A DNA stretch of 64,000 nucleotides from Toxonevra muliebris (Eukaryota; Arthropoda; Insecta; Diptera; Pallopteridae), in the NCBI GenBank assembly GCA_963691655.1, contig OY829326.1:12636878-12700877 (forward strand). The letters are read 5' to 3'. Position 1 is the first letter of the stretch. Each line of letters begins with the position of its first letter. The notes under the pieces were generated by a model that had not been told where the DNA came from, ran no database searches, and saw nothing but the letters and a program-made list of their open reading frames with translations. The translations under genes were made by a program, and so were the position numbers. Below are positions 48,142 through 58,876 of this stretch, one piece after another.

Positions 48142-48656
48142 ATGCATATTTATGGAAATTATGAAGAAAGTAATTTTTCATCAGCATCAGATGATGAAGA
48201 TTTCGATTTTAATCTAAATACAAGCAGTTTAGAAGAAGAAAGCATGAGAAAGACAAGTGCATTGGAAATTTATAGCAAAATATCCTAGTTGAAATCGCTG
48301 CTGACCCAAGCACTGCGTATTTATCAAAGGATAAAACAATTCAATATTCTTATGAGCCAATGTTCAAGTTTCATATAGAAATAGTGCTGATATGGTCTCA
48401 GGCATGTATTTTGATCAATTTCTTTTCTTTCCTTTATTATATGCAATACATATAAAAATATGTGGTGCTAGAAATATTTTGCTGGAATGTGTCTTATTTA
48501 TACACTTGAATGAACGCCTACTCTAACATCGACACCTGTGCTTCTTTCTGCATTCTTATTGTAACGCAGTTATGGGACGATGAGAATAGTACAATGTCTC
48601 TCAAAAAATTCAAATTGATCCGCAATTGCATTCGATTCGATGGTAAAACCAATAAT
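48142..48656 (+). pseudogene. piggyBac transposase N-terminal fragments
   Basis: Three separate in-frame blocks in different frames: acidic N-terminus (48142-48286), SKD...YEP block (about 48290-48390), and W-D-D-E...T-M-S-x-x-x-F...R-F-D block (48570-48656). Stops at 48286-48288 and 48657-48659 and frame changes make it non-functional. No DDD residues are present. Confidence 0.78.
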
Positions 48657-48699
48657 TGAAAGTTATTCTAAAATGCCTGCATCATGGCGCGCTCGAAAA

Positions 48700-49760
48700 A
48701 TTATTGAAAATATAAGGCTGAGTTCGAATCTTAATCTAAAGCAAGTAACCCATTCAGTAAAATCGTTAATTTCTTCATCTCAGCATGGATTTGTAAAGGG
48801 GAGATCAACCGTTAATAATCTTCTAGAGTTATCGACCAATGTGGATTTTCTAATTGCCAACAGACTGACGCAATTTATACGGACTTTAGTAAAGCTTTGA
48901 CAAAGTGAACCACGATTTACTAATTAAAAAACTTGACTTTTATGGCGTTCCTCCTTTATTATTACAATGGATAGACTCTTACTTGAGAGATAGGGAGCAA
49001 ATAGTAATTTTTAAAAATGCCGTATCTAAAAGTATCAAAATACCATCTGGTGTTCCACAAGGAAGATATCTGGGTCCTATTTTGTTTTTGTTGTTTATTA
49101 TTGTCTATTTTTTCTAGGTATGGATTAGATGATCACGATTTGGAACAAGTTTTTTCGTTCGTTGACCTAGGTGTCACAATGGACACCAAATTATCTTTTA
49201 ATTTACATACCAACTCAACTATTAATAAGGCTAAGGGCATCCTTGGTTTTGTTAAGAGATGGTCTAAAGAATTTAACGATCCATATTTCACGAAATCACT
49301 TTACACTGCACTTGTAAGACCAGTTCTGGAGTATGGTTCTGCTGTGTGGAACCCTCAGTACAACTGTTATGCTGATAAGTTGGAATCTGTGCAAAAACAG
49401 TTCCTCTAGTTTGCTCTACGTTCGTTATACTGGAGTCCATCACAGCACCTCCCTCCTTATGAACAACGATTAAAACTTATAAGCTTGCCAACTCTTCGGA
49501 GCAGAAGAGTTTTGCTAAATGTGATGTTTGTGACTAAATTATTAAATGGTTACATTCATTCTCAATTCTTACTCAATGAAATCAAAATTAATGTTCCAAA
49601 TCGCTGTTCTAGATATCCCATTCCTATTAAACTTGATGCTTATAGAACAAACTATGCTCAAATAACCCTTTTCGTTGTATGTGTAATAATTTCAATTCTC
49701 TGCACGACATTTTTGACATTTCCGACTCTCTCCAGTATATAAAATTAAATGTATTAAATT
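48700..49760 (+). pseudogene. LINE reverse transcriptase relic inside piggyBac
   Basis: The order of motifs is SSSQHGFVKGRSTVNNLLEL (48770-48830), then a damaged first-Asp region (QFIRTLVKL), NHDLLIKKLDFYGVP, IPSGVPQGRYLGPILF (Arg for the usual Ser), a deletion that removes the catalytic Asp pair, then FVDLGVTMDTKLSFNLHTNS, LVRPVLEYGSAVWNPQY and a C-terminal part to about 49750. Stops fall at 48898, 49115 and 49407. The style is that of Jockey/CR1 elements. It differs from the 31.6 kb LINE (QHGFVKG against QSGFRRK) so is a separate family. The junction with piggyBac sequence falls between 48657 and 48735. Confidence 0.82.
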
Positions 49761-50390
49761 TTCTTGATCGTTAAACAGCTGTTGATTACTAATAATCTGT
49801 AGCTGTAAAGAAGACCAAATAGGAATTTATTCTCCCCAATCAGCGCTTTATCAGGGCATTGCGGAATGCATCTGAATCGTACGACATGCGGATGTGCCCC
49901 TCGTGCGGATGGGCGGGTAAGTGAGTCCGTTGGGATTCGTTCGTTGAAAAAAAAGAGGTAATTTTTTGAGGGACCGATGAGGGTTAAAGTCAAATTTTTA
50001 GTAAGTTTATTTAGGCTTTCAAGAATAAAAAAAAAAAAAATGGTTTTTCAATTTTAATTTTACATTTAATCCTAAAAAAAAAGGAGAGTTTCATGACCGA
50101 CAGTTAATCTCCGAAAAGTTAAATCTGAAACAATGAAAAAAAATTGCATGTTATAGATAAAGCTTTCTCCCACAGGAATCACCCAATTTTTTTTAAAATC
50201 ATAAAAAAAAATTTCAGACTTTTAAAAAAAAAATTAAAAACATGCCCGTTTTTCGGATAATTTTCCCCTGAGAATTTTTTCTTTTGAGATCTTTCGGAAT
50301 AGATGTGGTTGATTCTGGTGTAAAATATCGGCCATGCAAAAGAAGTGCGTTTTAAGAAAAACGTGTATAATGAGAAACTGTAGTCCTACC

Positions 50391-52902
50391 TTAAAATAAA
50401 ATTTTTTGTGAAACTATTATTTAAACTTAAATTAATAATAAAAAAATTTATATTGCATTTTTATGCTGATACATAACTCAAAAGTGATCCTTAATATGCG
50501 TCGTCTTGCAGGCATTTAAAACAAATTACTACTAATTTTAAGTGAAAATAATTATTCTAATAAATTTTTAAACACTTACCGAACATTAATAAATATTGCA
50601 ATAGCGAAATATATGTAAAGTATGTATGTCCTGACACAATTGCCTGCCGCTTGCCTTTCAACTCTATACCACGCATACAATTAATGTCACTTAGAGCAGT
50701 TTACAACCGCAAACATTTGCAATTAAATACGTTTTAAATGTTTTCTTTCATGGTAGAGCTAACCTCGAAAATGTTATTCGTATTCGAACAGTGACACAAA
50801 TCCCTGAAGAAGTGTGTATGGGCGGAACGCATATTTTAATTTTTATCACATATAAAAAGCATTCTAAAGTTTGTGTGGGTATGTATGTGTTTGACTTAAA
50901 ATGCCATAAAAATCCAAATTAATTTTAGCTTTTTATAGAAATGGAATTAATGTGTAAAAAAAGAAGAAAGCTTTAATTTCCCATAAATGCAACTTAAGTA
51001 GTTCTTAAATATAACTTTATGGTCTATTTGTAGAATATATTTTTTTCTTTAATATCACGATGAAGTTTGTAGGTTAGCTCTTCTTTCTCTTCCTCATACA
51101 TTCAAATATCAAAACAAATGCATAACTATAAGAGAAGAAAGACAAAAGTAAAGATGAAAACAGAAAACAAAAAACCTTAACATAAAAATTAAATTTGTAA
51201 AATTATTTCTCGCATAAATTTACGCGCTTAATTGCTTCTCTTCTAGGTATGTCTGTCCGTCCATCCACGCACACACACACACACATAAACGTAAATGAGA
51301 GAAGAACCACAGGAGCTACTCCTGCCGCCACTGTAGAATCATTTATGTTCCACTGCCCACTATCACAACTGCTTGCTCACTGGTGTCGCCACCACCGCTA
51401 GATACTTAACGTTTTATTTGCAATTTTATGAGCGTGCGACAATCGTTCATTCTCTCTTCCTTCTGTACCACTTCCACCTTCTGCTCCTCACGCATCATTG
51501 TTGATCTGTGCTGGTGGCTGTGGTGTCATCTCATTTTATGTGTGCTTTTTCGTTTGGTTTTGTTGTTAATGCCATAACACATTCAACATTAACAGTCATG
51601 GCAGCATGGTCACATGGTCGCATGGTCACTATGAGAGCGAGAGAGCATATTATTTTGACATGTCTTATGGTAATTTTATGGACATAATGACATTTTTCAC
51701 TTGTGCGGTTTTTATGTACACAAAACATACACAAACATATGTATGTGGGGCCTTAACAAACTATGGTTAACTATAGTTAGTTGGCTTGTTGTCGATGTTG
51801 TCATTAAGAATGCGTGTGGTCTCTTGGTTCTTGGGGTTTTGAAATATTTTTCATAGCTTATAATAAAGAAGTAGAGTGCGCATATGAAAAAGGATGAAGA
51901 GTGGATGTAAACTGAAGCAGCAGAGAAAATAGTAATTTCTAAAATTATAACCCTTGTGTGCATAATAATTTTATATTCACAATTGTTGCTGTCAGCAGTA
52001 GTATTATGAACTCTTTTACATTAAACTTTTAGTTTAGTATTATGGATATTTTAGATCGTTCACTAAATATTAAAATGCGTAAGACATTTCAACTAGTTTC
52101 CCCATTATAAAAACTTGGAAAATATAAAAGACATGAACTTGACGTTAACTTTACATTGTTGTAATAGAGCGTCTTTGCCTTTTGAGTATAGTTTTTTTTT
52201 CAATTCGTTGCAAAAAATTTGCCATATGACTTATCATACCGTCACATTTCCATTACCCAACGCATACTTTTTCACACCATAAATCACAAACTGCAAATAA
52301 AAATCTTGCATGTATCAGATAAATTTCAGAAATATGAAATTGTTTGAATTTTATGCTAATTTTTTATGATTGTTATGACTTAAAAGATACAATAACTTAT
52401 ATTGTATAAAATATTGGGGTAAAAATTAATGAAAAACATTTTAAAGATTTCTTTAAAATTATTTCTCCAGTTTAAAATTTGTTCTCAGTCTTTGGCTTTC
52501 TTCGAGAATTATAAGTCAGCGGTAAAGCTCTATTACACTTCATATTGCTGAGTGAGTTGACCTTTTGATATTAAATATGTCGCTTGACTTGAACCTCAAT
52601 CGTTTATTTACTTCATTGCGCGCAAAAGTGTTAAGTTGTTGTTGTTGAAAACACCATTTGTATTAAGTAGTTGCACCTACATATATCGGACTACAAATGG
52701 TATACAACTCAAAATTGAAAATTTTTCAAAAATCAATAAAGTTTTTGCTTATATGTGGATGCGTATTTAATATAATAGCATATTCATAGGTAAGCAGAAT
52801 ATTTTTTTTTTATTGTTTCGTGAACATTTTACAACTCCCAGTTGTGCCTCTTTTGTATGCACAATAATAAAGAAGTAATATGCATTACTTAATATTTGGT
52901 AT
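50391..52902. other. Intergenic DNA without a supported gene
   Basis: Includes a short (CA)n tract at 51267-51285. No gene or element recognised. Small minus frames at 51531-51963 lack domains. Confidence 0.4.
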
Positions 52903-52904
52903 TA

Positions 52905-53818
52905 AGGATTGAGATCGAAAAATCTTAACATATATTAAATTCAATAATTTTTAAGCGGTTGATCTTAGAGTTTTGATTTTTTTTTTTTAATTAATTGATA
53001 ATATTTTACAAATTACAGAAAAATATAACTTTTATAGTTCTAACCACTATTTGTGAACTCGTGGACTTTTTTTGGTAAGCCTTCCATTAGAGATTTGATA
53101 GTTGTTTCAGACACCTTTTTGGAACAGTTTGCCCATCTCCTTTTAAATTCTTCGATATTTTGGGACACCTTTTTTGTGCTCTTTAAGTTTCTTTTCACAA
53201 GAGCCCAATATCTCTCCACTGGTCTTAGCTCCGGACAATTTGAAGGATTGTCCTCTCTTAGTACAAAAACTATGTTATTACTTTGGTACCACTCCAGAGC
53301 TTTCTTGCCGTAGTGTTATGATGCCAAATCGGGCCAAAAATATATGGACACATTGTGCTCTCTTATGAAAGGCAGAAGTCTTTTTTCAAACATTCTTTGA
53401 TGTATATTTCGGTATTTATAGACCCCACTGTAACAAATAACTTGCTTCTTTTGCCGCAACTGCATATAGCTTGCCATACCAGGAATTTTTTAGGAAATTT
53501 TGTCTGCTTTTGGATTCTAAATTGTTCTTCGAAATTTCCTCGAGCATCAGCAACATAAAAATTTTGACCCGAAAGCTGCGTAAAATCTGCCAGTACAATC
53601 CAATTTGGATTTTTTTGAAAATTTTTAATAATTTTAAGACGTACTTCGTTTTTCTTCACTCATTTTGATCAAACTCACAATAAATCAACATGTTTGTCTT
53701 TAAAAATAACAACTGACATATTTTTCAAAGATAACTAGATCAAAGAAATTTGTAAATTTTACACCCAAAAAAAATAATTCGGTAAAACGTGTGTTAAGAT
53801 TTTTTCAATCTCACTCCT
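52905..53818 (-). mobile_element. Tc1/mariner DD37E-type transposon, copy 2 (internally deleted)
   Basis: A sister of the element at 8802-10055, with the same ends (AGGATTGAGATCG, and AGGAGTGAGATTG in inverse) and TA at both sides (52903-52904, 53819-53820). It lacks about 340 bp that in copy 1 lie at roughly 9500-9840, removing the DNA-binding region and the first catalytic Asp. The remaining part keeps FWPDLAS and the PELRPVERYW region, and it has its own stop (TAA) close to the second Asp and an early frame shift. Elsewhere the two copies differ at only a few percent of positions by eye. Confidence 0.88.
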
Positions 53819-53820
53819 TA

Positions 53821-55050
53821 TAGTCAAGTATTATTAAAAAGGTCAAGTCCCATGAAGCGTCCCACGTCACGTGGGTTGCGCCCACAGTGATATTGGGGAT
53901 AGGTCTGTTGAGTGTTGTGCGAAGCCAAAAAGTCATGTGTCATAGGTAGGAAGAGGGAGGTGTATGTGACTGATCACTGATCATTGCCATGCAACAGCTG
54001 AAGGTCTCTTGTTTCTGCAGCCGTATATAGCGAGTTAAGTGCAGCTGTATTGGATGGCTAAGGTTATGTTATAACGGTTGCCTCGAAAACGAAACTTATT
54101 TGTGCTATAAGTATTGGTCAGTATCTTGTTAGGGTGGTCAGTTTTGTGGTATGTGAGCAGGTATCACTTGTAGAGTAACTTACTGTGCTCTCTAACCTTG
54201 AACACATTGAATTTGGAATATACTCGTTCGTTTTCATTATGACGAAATAATGATTTTCTTAGCCGATCCGCAATTCGATATTTTGCTTAAAAAATTGCCA
54301 TAATACCTTAACGTTTTCCCTCTCTTTTTCTTGCTAGTGATTAACCACAGTAAATATACAAATCTTATGTAAACATATTTGAAATTTAATTAAAAAAAAT
54401 TCACATTTCACTAAATCACAAAGTAATCTGATTGCAAATACTTTATTTATGTATGTATTAATGTATATGTTTGTACATAATTCTTTTTGCCAGCGATTAA
54501 AGTGCTTTTAATTGTAGCTAAGTCAATTTAAATTATCATGCTATCAAAATTACATCAAATATTAATAAAAATAAAAATGCTATCGCTGCTGAAAATTTAC
54601 CATAAGCGAAAAGCAAAATACATTGAGCTCAATTGCTTGTGGAAAATCTAGTTTCTGCTTGCATTTCATTAAAACGCCATAAAAAGTCACATGCAATATA
54701 AAACACACACATACACAAGCCTGCTCTTTTTTGTTTGTTTGACATATCAAGCAGGCAGAGAGACAGCTAAACGCTTAGCTCAAATACGATCATGCCAATC
54801 AATTCCAATACAAGTCTAAATAAAAACGCGATGACGTTAATATTTTCATCAACGTTTTATAAAATAATTTGTCACTAGCTGGTTCACGTCCATATGTACA
54901 CAAAAGTGGATGCGATTTCTGAGCTGCGATTTGTGATTTGCGATTATCTCACGTGCTGCATGGCAGCGTTTCAAGTCTTTTATTTATTTTATTTCTTTTT
55001 TTTTTCTTTGATAAGCCACAAATTGTAGACATACACAAACATGTCTTTGT
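53821..55050. other. Intergenic DNA without a supported gene
   Basis: No coding frame. 53840-54060 is less AT-rich and could be an unrecognised repeat. Confidence 0.35.
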
Positions 55051-55058
55051 ATGTCTAA

Positions 55059-55430
55059 TAGGGTTGCCATTTTTTTATCTAATCCCGGGGCAAATTGCCA
55101 CAATTAACAGACACAATTCTGTATACATAGTTTATAAATTAAATTTTAAAAATTTTTAATTTATACAAAAAAAAAAAATAACAAATATATTTTTTGTTCG
55201 TTTTATTTCTTTTTCACTTCCTGTTATAGGAAGGAAGTTAAAAAATATCTACTCATCTTATGAGTTTATTAGAATTTTATGAATTTATTAGATATCCAAA
55301 CATTTTTAAGCGTGAAAGCAAAAACTAAAGTTGCATAAGACCCGGCTCAAAATGTTGTACCGGCAGGACATTTGTAAAATAACGAAAAATCCGGGGTGTC
55401 CTTGTTAAAACGGGACGTTTGGCAACACTA
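55059..55430. mobile_element. 372-bp hAT-type MITE
   Basis: The ends TAGGGTTGCCA and TGGCAACACTA are inverted with one mismatch. Flanking 8-bp repeats are ATGTCTAA (55051-55058) and ATATCTAA (55431-55438), one difference. CCCGGGG-like blocks lie inside both ends. No coding capacity. Confidence 0.72.
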
Positions 55431-57193
55431 ATATCTAATCTACCTGCAATGTTGCTTATGTCTTTTTTTTCAATGTAGATTGTTGCTTTTTCTTGTAGTT
55501 GTTGTGAAACTAGTATTAAGCTAATTAGGAATTGTTATGCTTAATTAGTTTTCACATGTGCCCAGCAACAAATAACTTTCAATTTTCATCGCTCTCTCAT
55601 GCAAGACCAAAGAAATATTACCGTGTTGAACTAGTTCGGAGCGTTAAGGAGAGCAAAATTACAGTTCAGTGCAAGATTCTCTCGCAACACAAGACCGGAA
55701 AATTATGGTGACGGAGGGGAAATAGAAGACGAAGAAGAAGAAGGCGATTTAAGTGTAAAAAGAGGAGGAGGTGTACGGAAACCAAAGAACGTAGCTCTCA
55801 TCAAAAATCACGTAAATTCCATTAAAATTGTTCAAGGGGCATAGCGAATCATCATGATCATCATTAATAGCATCTGCATTTGTGTGTGCATTCCATTCAC
55901 ATTATAGTATGATCATGCGCAACCTAACCAACAGCAACAACAATATTACCGACAACAGCAACAACCACGTAGAGCATGCATACAGCAAGCAACTCGTCAA
56001 TGTTTGGCACGACTGTTGACACTCCCCTTAAGGGCGCGCACTTTCATTTGCCTTAACACCGGCATATGCCACACATACCATACACACACACACACATACG
56101 TACGCACTCGTAAAATGCCAAATTTGTATGTATGTATGCTTCGAATAGTATAAAATATTTCTAGTGACCATAAAGCAGCAGGCCAACTCTCAGGCTCTTC
56201 AGGGCTATACATGCTACTCTACTCCACTGCTTAACATCAATAACAACAACAACCAACCAACACAATATAACGCACGATCCTTTCATGATCAGACACACAG
56301 TCTGTGTGTTTGTGAGTGTGCCCCATAATGTGTTTGTTGTATTTTGTTCCCCTGCAACAATGTTATGCATGTACAGCGTGCAGCATAAGTTCCAATGAAA
56401 TCATTATGCTTTAAGGTTTAAGGATATACACGCCGTTGTCGTCGTCATCGTCGTCATTTTTGTACTCAGGGTTTCAATTGCTTATACATACACACATTTG
56501 TATATATAAAAAGTCCCAAGCAAAAATTCCAAACAAAAATGTGTGATGCACATGCGATTTGCGAACGTGAATACGACTGCGCTTTGGTGTGATTAGTTGA
56601 GCTTTGGCTATTATGTAAAGGTCGTTAAATTATGACATGACATATGCGATTTTGTAGATATTTTTATTTTTTTTATTTTTTTTTTGCTTCTTTTTCTTCG
56701 CTCATAATAAAAAGAAGGCGACGACCATCATCGTTGTCGTTGTAGTCGTCATCACAACATCTTGCGCATGCGCGCTTACAAATAAAATTATTTGTTGCAT
56801 TTAGCATTATTTGTTGGTAAATTTGTTTGTTGCATGATCGTGTATACAATAACAACATCAAGTAAGGTAACTGCTAAAGTACTTTTGGCTTTTTTTATTT
56901 TGTTTTTTGTTGTTTCTTCTACTGATCGCCTCATTGACCGCGCAACTAACTGGAAAGTAGGAGGTGGTAAAGGGGTTCCTCAATCGGTACTGACTGGACC
57001 GCCATGACTATTTTTGTTTTCTTTTTCGTCCATGCAATTTCTGTTTTGACTTTGACTTTGACTGACTTTTTCACCTGCATTTCATTTTTGCTTCATGAAA
57101 TGTTTTTGTTTTTGTAGTTTTCCTTCAATTTTCGTATACAACATTGTGCCACAATTTTATTGTTAATACGCTTGCTACGGTGTATGTATCTAT

Positions 57194-57406
57194 ATGGTGC
57201 AAATGATCTTTGTTGTTGCTATTTTGGTTGCCACCGCTGTGGTCCACCTTTTTCCTTTTCTTCATTGTTGCTCAATTTTTGAAATATCGTCACGTTTTTC
57301 GTTCAATTTGGCAGTTAGCTGCGCAAAGTTAAAGCACCCTAACTATGTTGGTACGTACGATGACTACGGCGGTGAGGTTGACGAGGAGTTCGTCATACCT
57401 ACCTAA
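57194..57406 (+). CDS. Possible small secreted ORF (weak)
   Basis: An ATG at 57194 opens 70 codons beginning MVQMIFVVAILVATAVVH, a plausible signal peptide, and ending NYVGTYDDYGGEVDEEF then VIPT. The C-terminal end has more even base use than the flanks. A possible acceptor (TTTGGCAG, ending near 57313) inside it could mean that only the last part is exonic. No homologue is recognised and chance is a good alternative. Confidence 0.2.
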   Translation: MVQMIFVVAILVATAVVHLFPFLHCCSIFEISSRFSFNLAVSCAKLKHPNYVGTYDDYGGEVDEEFVIPT

Positions 57407-58212
57407 AAGAATTCTATTGGATGAAAATGAGCGTGAAGTTTTCAAGTGATTTCATTCAATGATAATGTTAAAATGTGATTGTTGTTGTAGTAAACTTCAG
57501 ATTGCATACTTCAAAGACATAAAAACAAAAGCAATACATTTTTGGCAGTTGATTTAGCTTGATTATTAATTAAGAGGGGTTTACTGTTATTAATATTGCA
57601 ATACAAATTTAAAATAAATGCAGATGAACTGTTTAACTTTTGACCTAACAATCATCTGTGCCAAATATCATCCAAATTACTTCTCATATTTTTGGGTTAT
57701 TCTATTTGCTATTATTGGAGATATTTTTTGGAACAATGTTGCATATCTGCCACCCCTGGGCCACTATACACCCTCCCGCTTTGGCATTTTTTGGCATTTC
57801 TAAAAATTATATCTAGTAACTAATTGATGAAAGAGATTTGCAACCCTCTCTGAACACATAAATATTATTCAACTCTGCCTGGATTTATTTAGTCATCTTT
57901 ATCTAGTCAAATTTAATCACTTTTCACAACTCATAACAATGAAATATTAAAGTTCGTTGAAATTTATTCATGAAAATCATTTCCCAGATAATTAACGATA
58001 ACTGAGTGACTGGCTTAAAGTGTATTTAACTAAAATTGGAATATGTACACCCACAATGCCACAACACCACAGCAGACCAAGATTCCAATTATTTTTCATT
58101 TGCCCAAAAGAGCAAAAGCGAGAGTTATCATCGTTATTGCTGCCATTGTATGTAGTCATATTACTGATTACGGATGATAATAACGAAATCGTGATTCTTC
58201 TATAATTGTGAG

Positions 58213-58243
<31 letters not shown>

Positions 58244-58270
58244 TGTTTTTTTTTTTTTTTTTTTTTTTTT
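58213..58270 (+). repeat. (TATG)n microsatellite followed by poly-T
   Basis: About eight TATG units run directly into about 25 T. The T run may be the complement of a poly-A tail of a minus-oriented retroelement. Confidence 0.85.
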
Positions 58271-58876
58271 GGATGCACCCTGGAGGTGAGGAATGATGCG
58301 GATATGATTCTTATCACTGTCAGGAACAGAATCATATCATAAAGAAATTTGTTGTTAAGAAAAAATTCCGAATAACAAAGGAGAATTAAGTTAGCGTATT
58401 AAATTCCTGAAAATTTGTAAATTTACTGACATTTTTTTTTATTGAAATTGACGAGGGTTTCACTCGCGCTAAGTAGTCGCGCAGCAGTTATGATGAGGGT
58501 TTAATTAAAATAAAAGAGTAGGCACCTAGTAGTAAATTAAGCAAGGAACTTCTTAAATTGCGGAGTTAAAAGCTGATGGGCAAAATCGAGCTGAAATTCA
58601 TAGAGAAAAGAAATCACTTCAAGCAGCAATGAAACGGGTTTTAATTGGGGTTGAGTTTTTCTAGCGCTTCCCAGAATATACATATTTTTAAAAGTTATTG
58701 AAACAATTCGCTGCACTAATTTGCGTATTTACTTTTCCATCATCAAGGCTAGTCGAAAAGACTTGAAGTTGTACGCTCTTATCGTCGTTATACAATCTCC
58801 ATTTCCCTACTTCTTTTTGTTGTATCTTTTTAATACATTTCTTGCTCTTATTGTTATCTTTTCTTTGTAATCGTAG

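Larger units (their letters stand above)
47928..49983 (+). mobile_element. piggyBac-like transposon relic
   Basis: The 14-bp ends CCCTCATTGGTCCC and GGGACCGATGAGGG (13 of 14 inverted matches) are flanked by TTAA (47924-47927, 49984-49987), the piggyBac target. Inside the left end the palindromic motif TGTATCCAATATGATACA occurs at 47944 and again near 48118. Plus-strand pieces of transposase follow: an acidic N-terminus (NFSSASDDEDFDFNLN), then AYLSKDKTIQYSYEPM, then LWDDENSTMSLKKFKL and IRNCIRFDGKT (48570-48656), typical of the piggyBac transposase core. The frame then ends where a LINE relic begins. The catalytic region is missing. Confidence 0.85.
47863..50390. mobile_element. Outer Tc1-type MITE of a three-level nest
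   Basis: GGTAGAACTACAGTTGCTCA at the left matches, in inverse, the sequence ending CTGTAGTCCTACC at the right with two mismatches. Within these arms lie TA|CAGTTGCTCAT (from 47873) and ATGAGAAACTG|TA (to 50380), a Tc1-type end. Without the piggyBac insertion the element is only about 450-470 bp and non-coding. The true outer boundary (GGTAG or CAGTT) cannot be fixed from one copy. Confidence 0.6.
55439..58876. other. Intergenic or intronic DNA upstream of the SH3 gene
   Basis: Because the first visible SH3-gene exon starts at a splice acceptor, at least part of this stretch is probably intron. An initiator-like TTCAGTG at 55666-55672, followed by purine-rich GAA/GAC text to 55790, might mark a 5' untranslated exon, but no donor or start codon can be assigned. 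Simple repeats include CA runs near 56080, (TATG)n at 58213-58246 and a T run to 58270. Confidence 0.35.

Noticed and set aside
51267..51285. CA microsatellite as part of a larger satellite
   Set aside because: Only a single short run with no higher-order periodicity.
55666..55790. Initiator-like TTCAGTG followed by purine-rich sequence as start of the SH3 gene
   Set aside because: A DPE-like AGACC lies at +25 rather than +28, the first ATG (55704) stops after six codons, and no donor could be paired with the acceptor at 58876. Kept only as a note.
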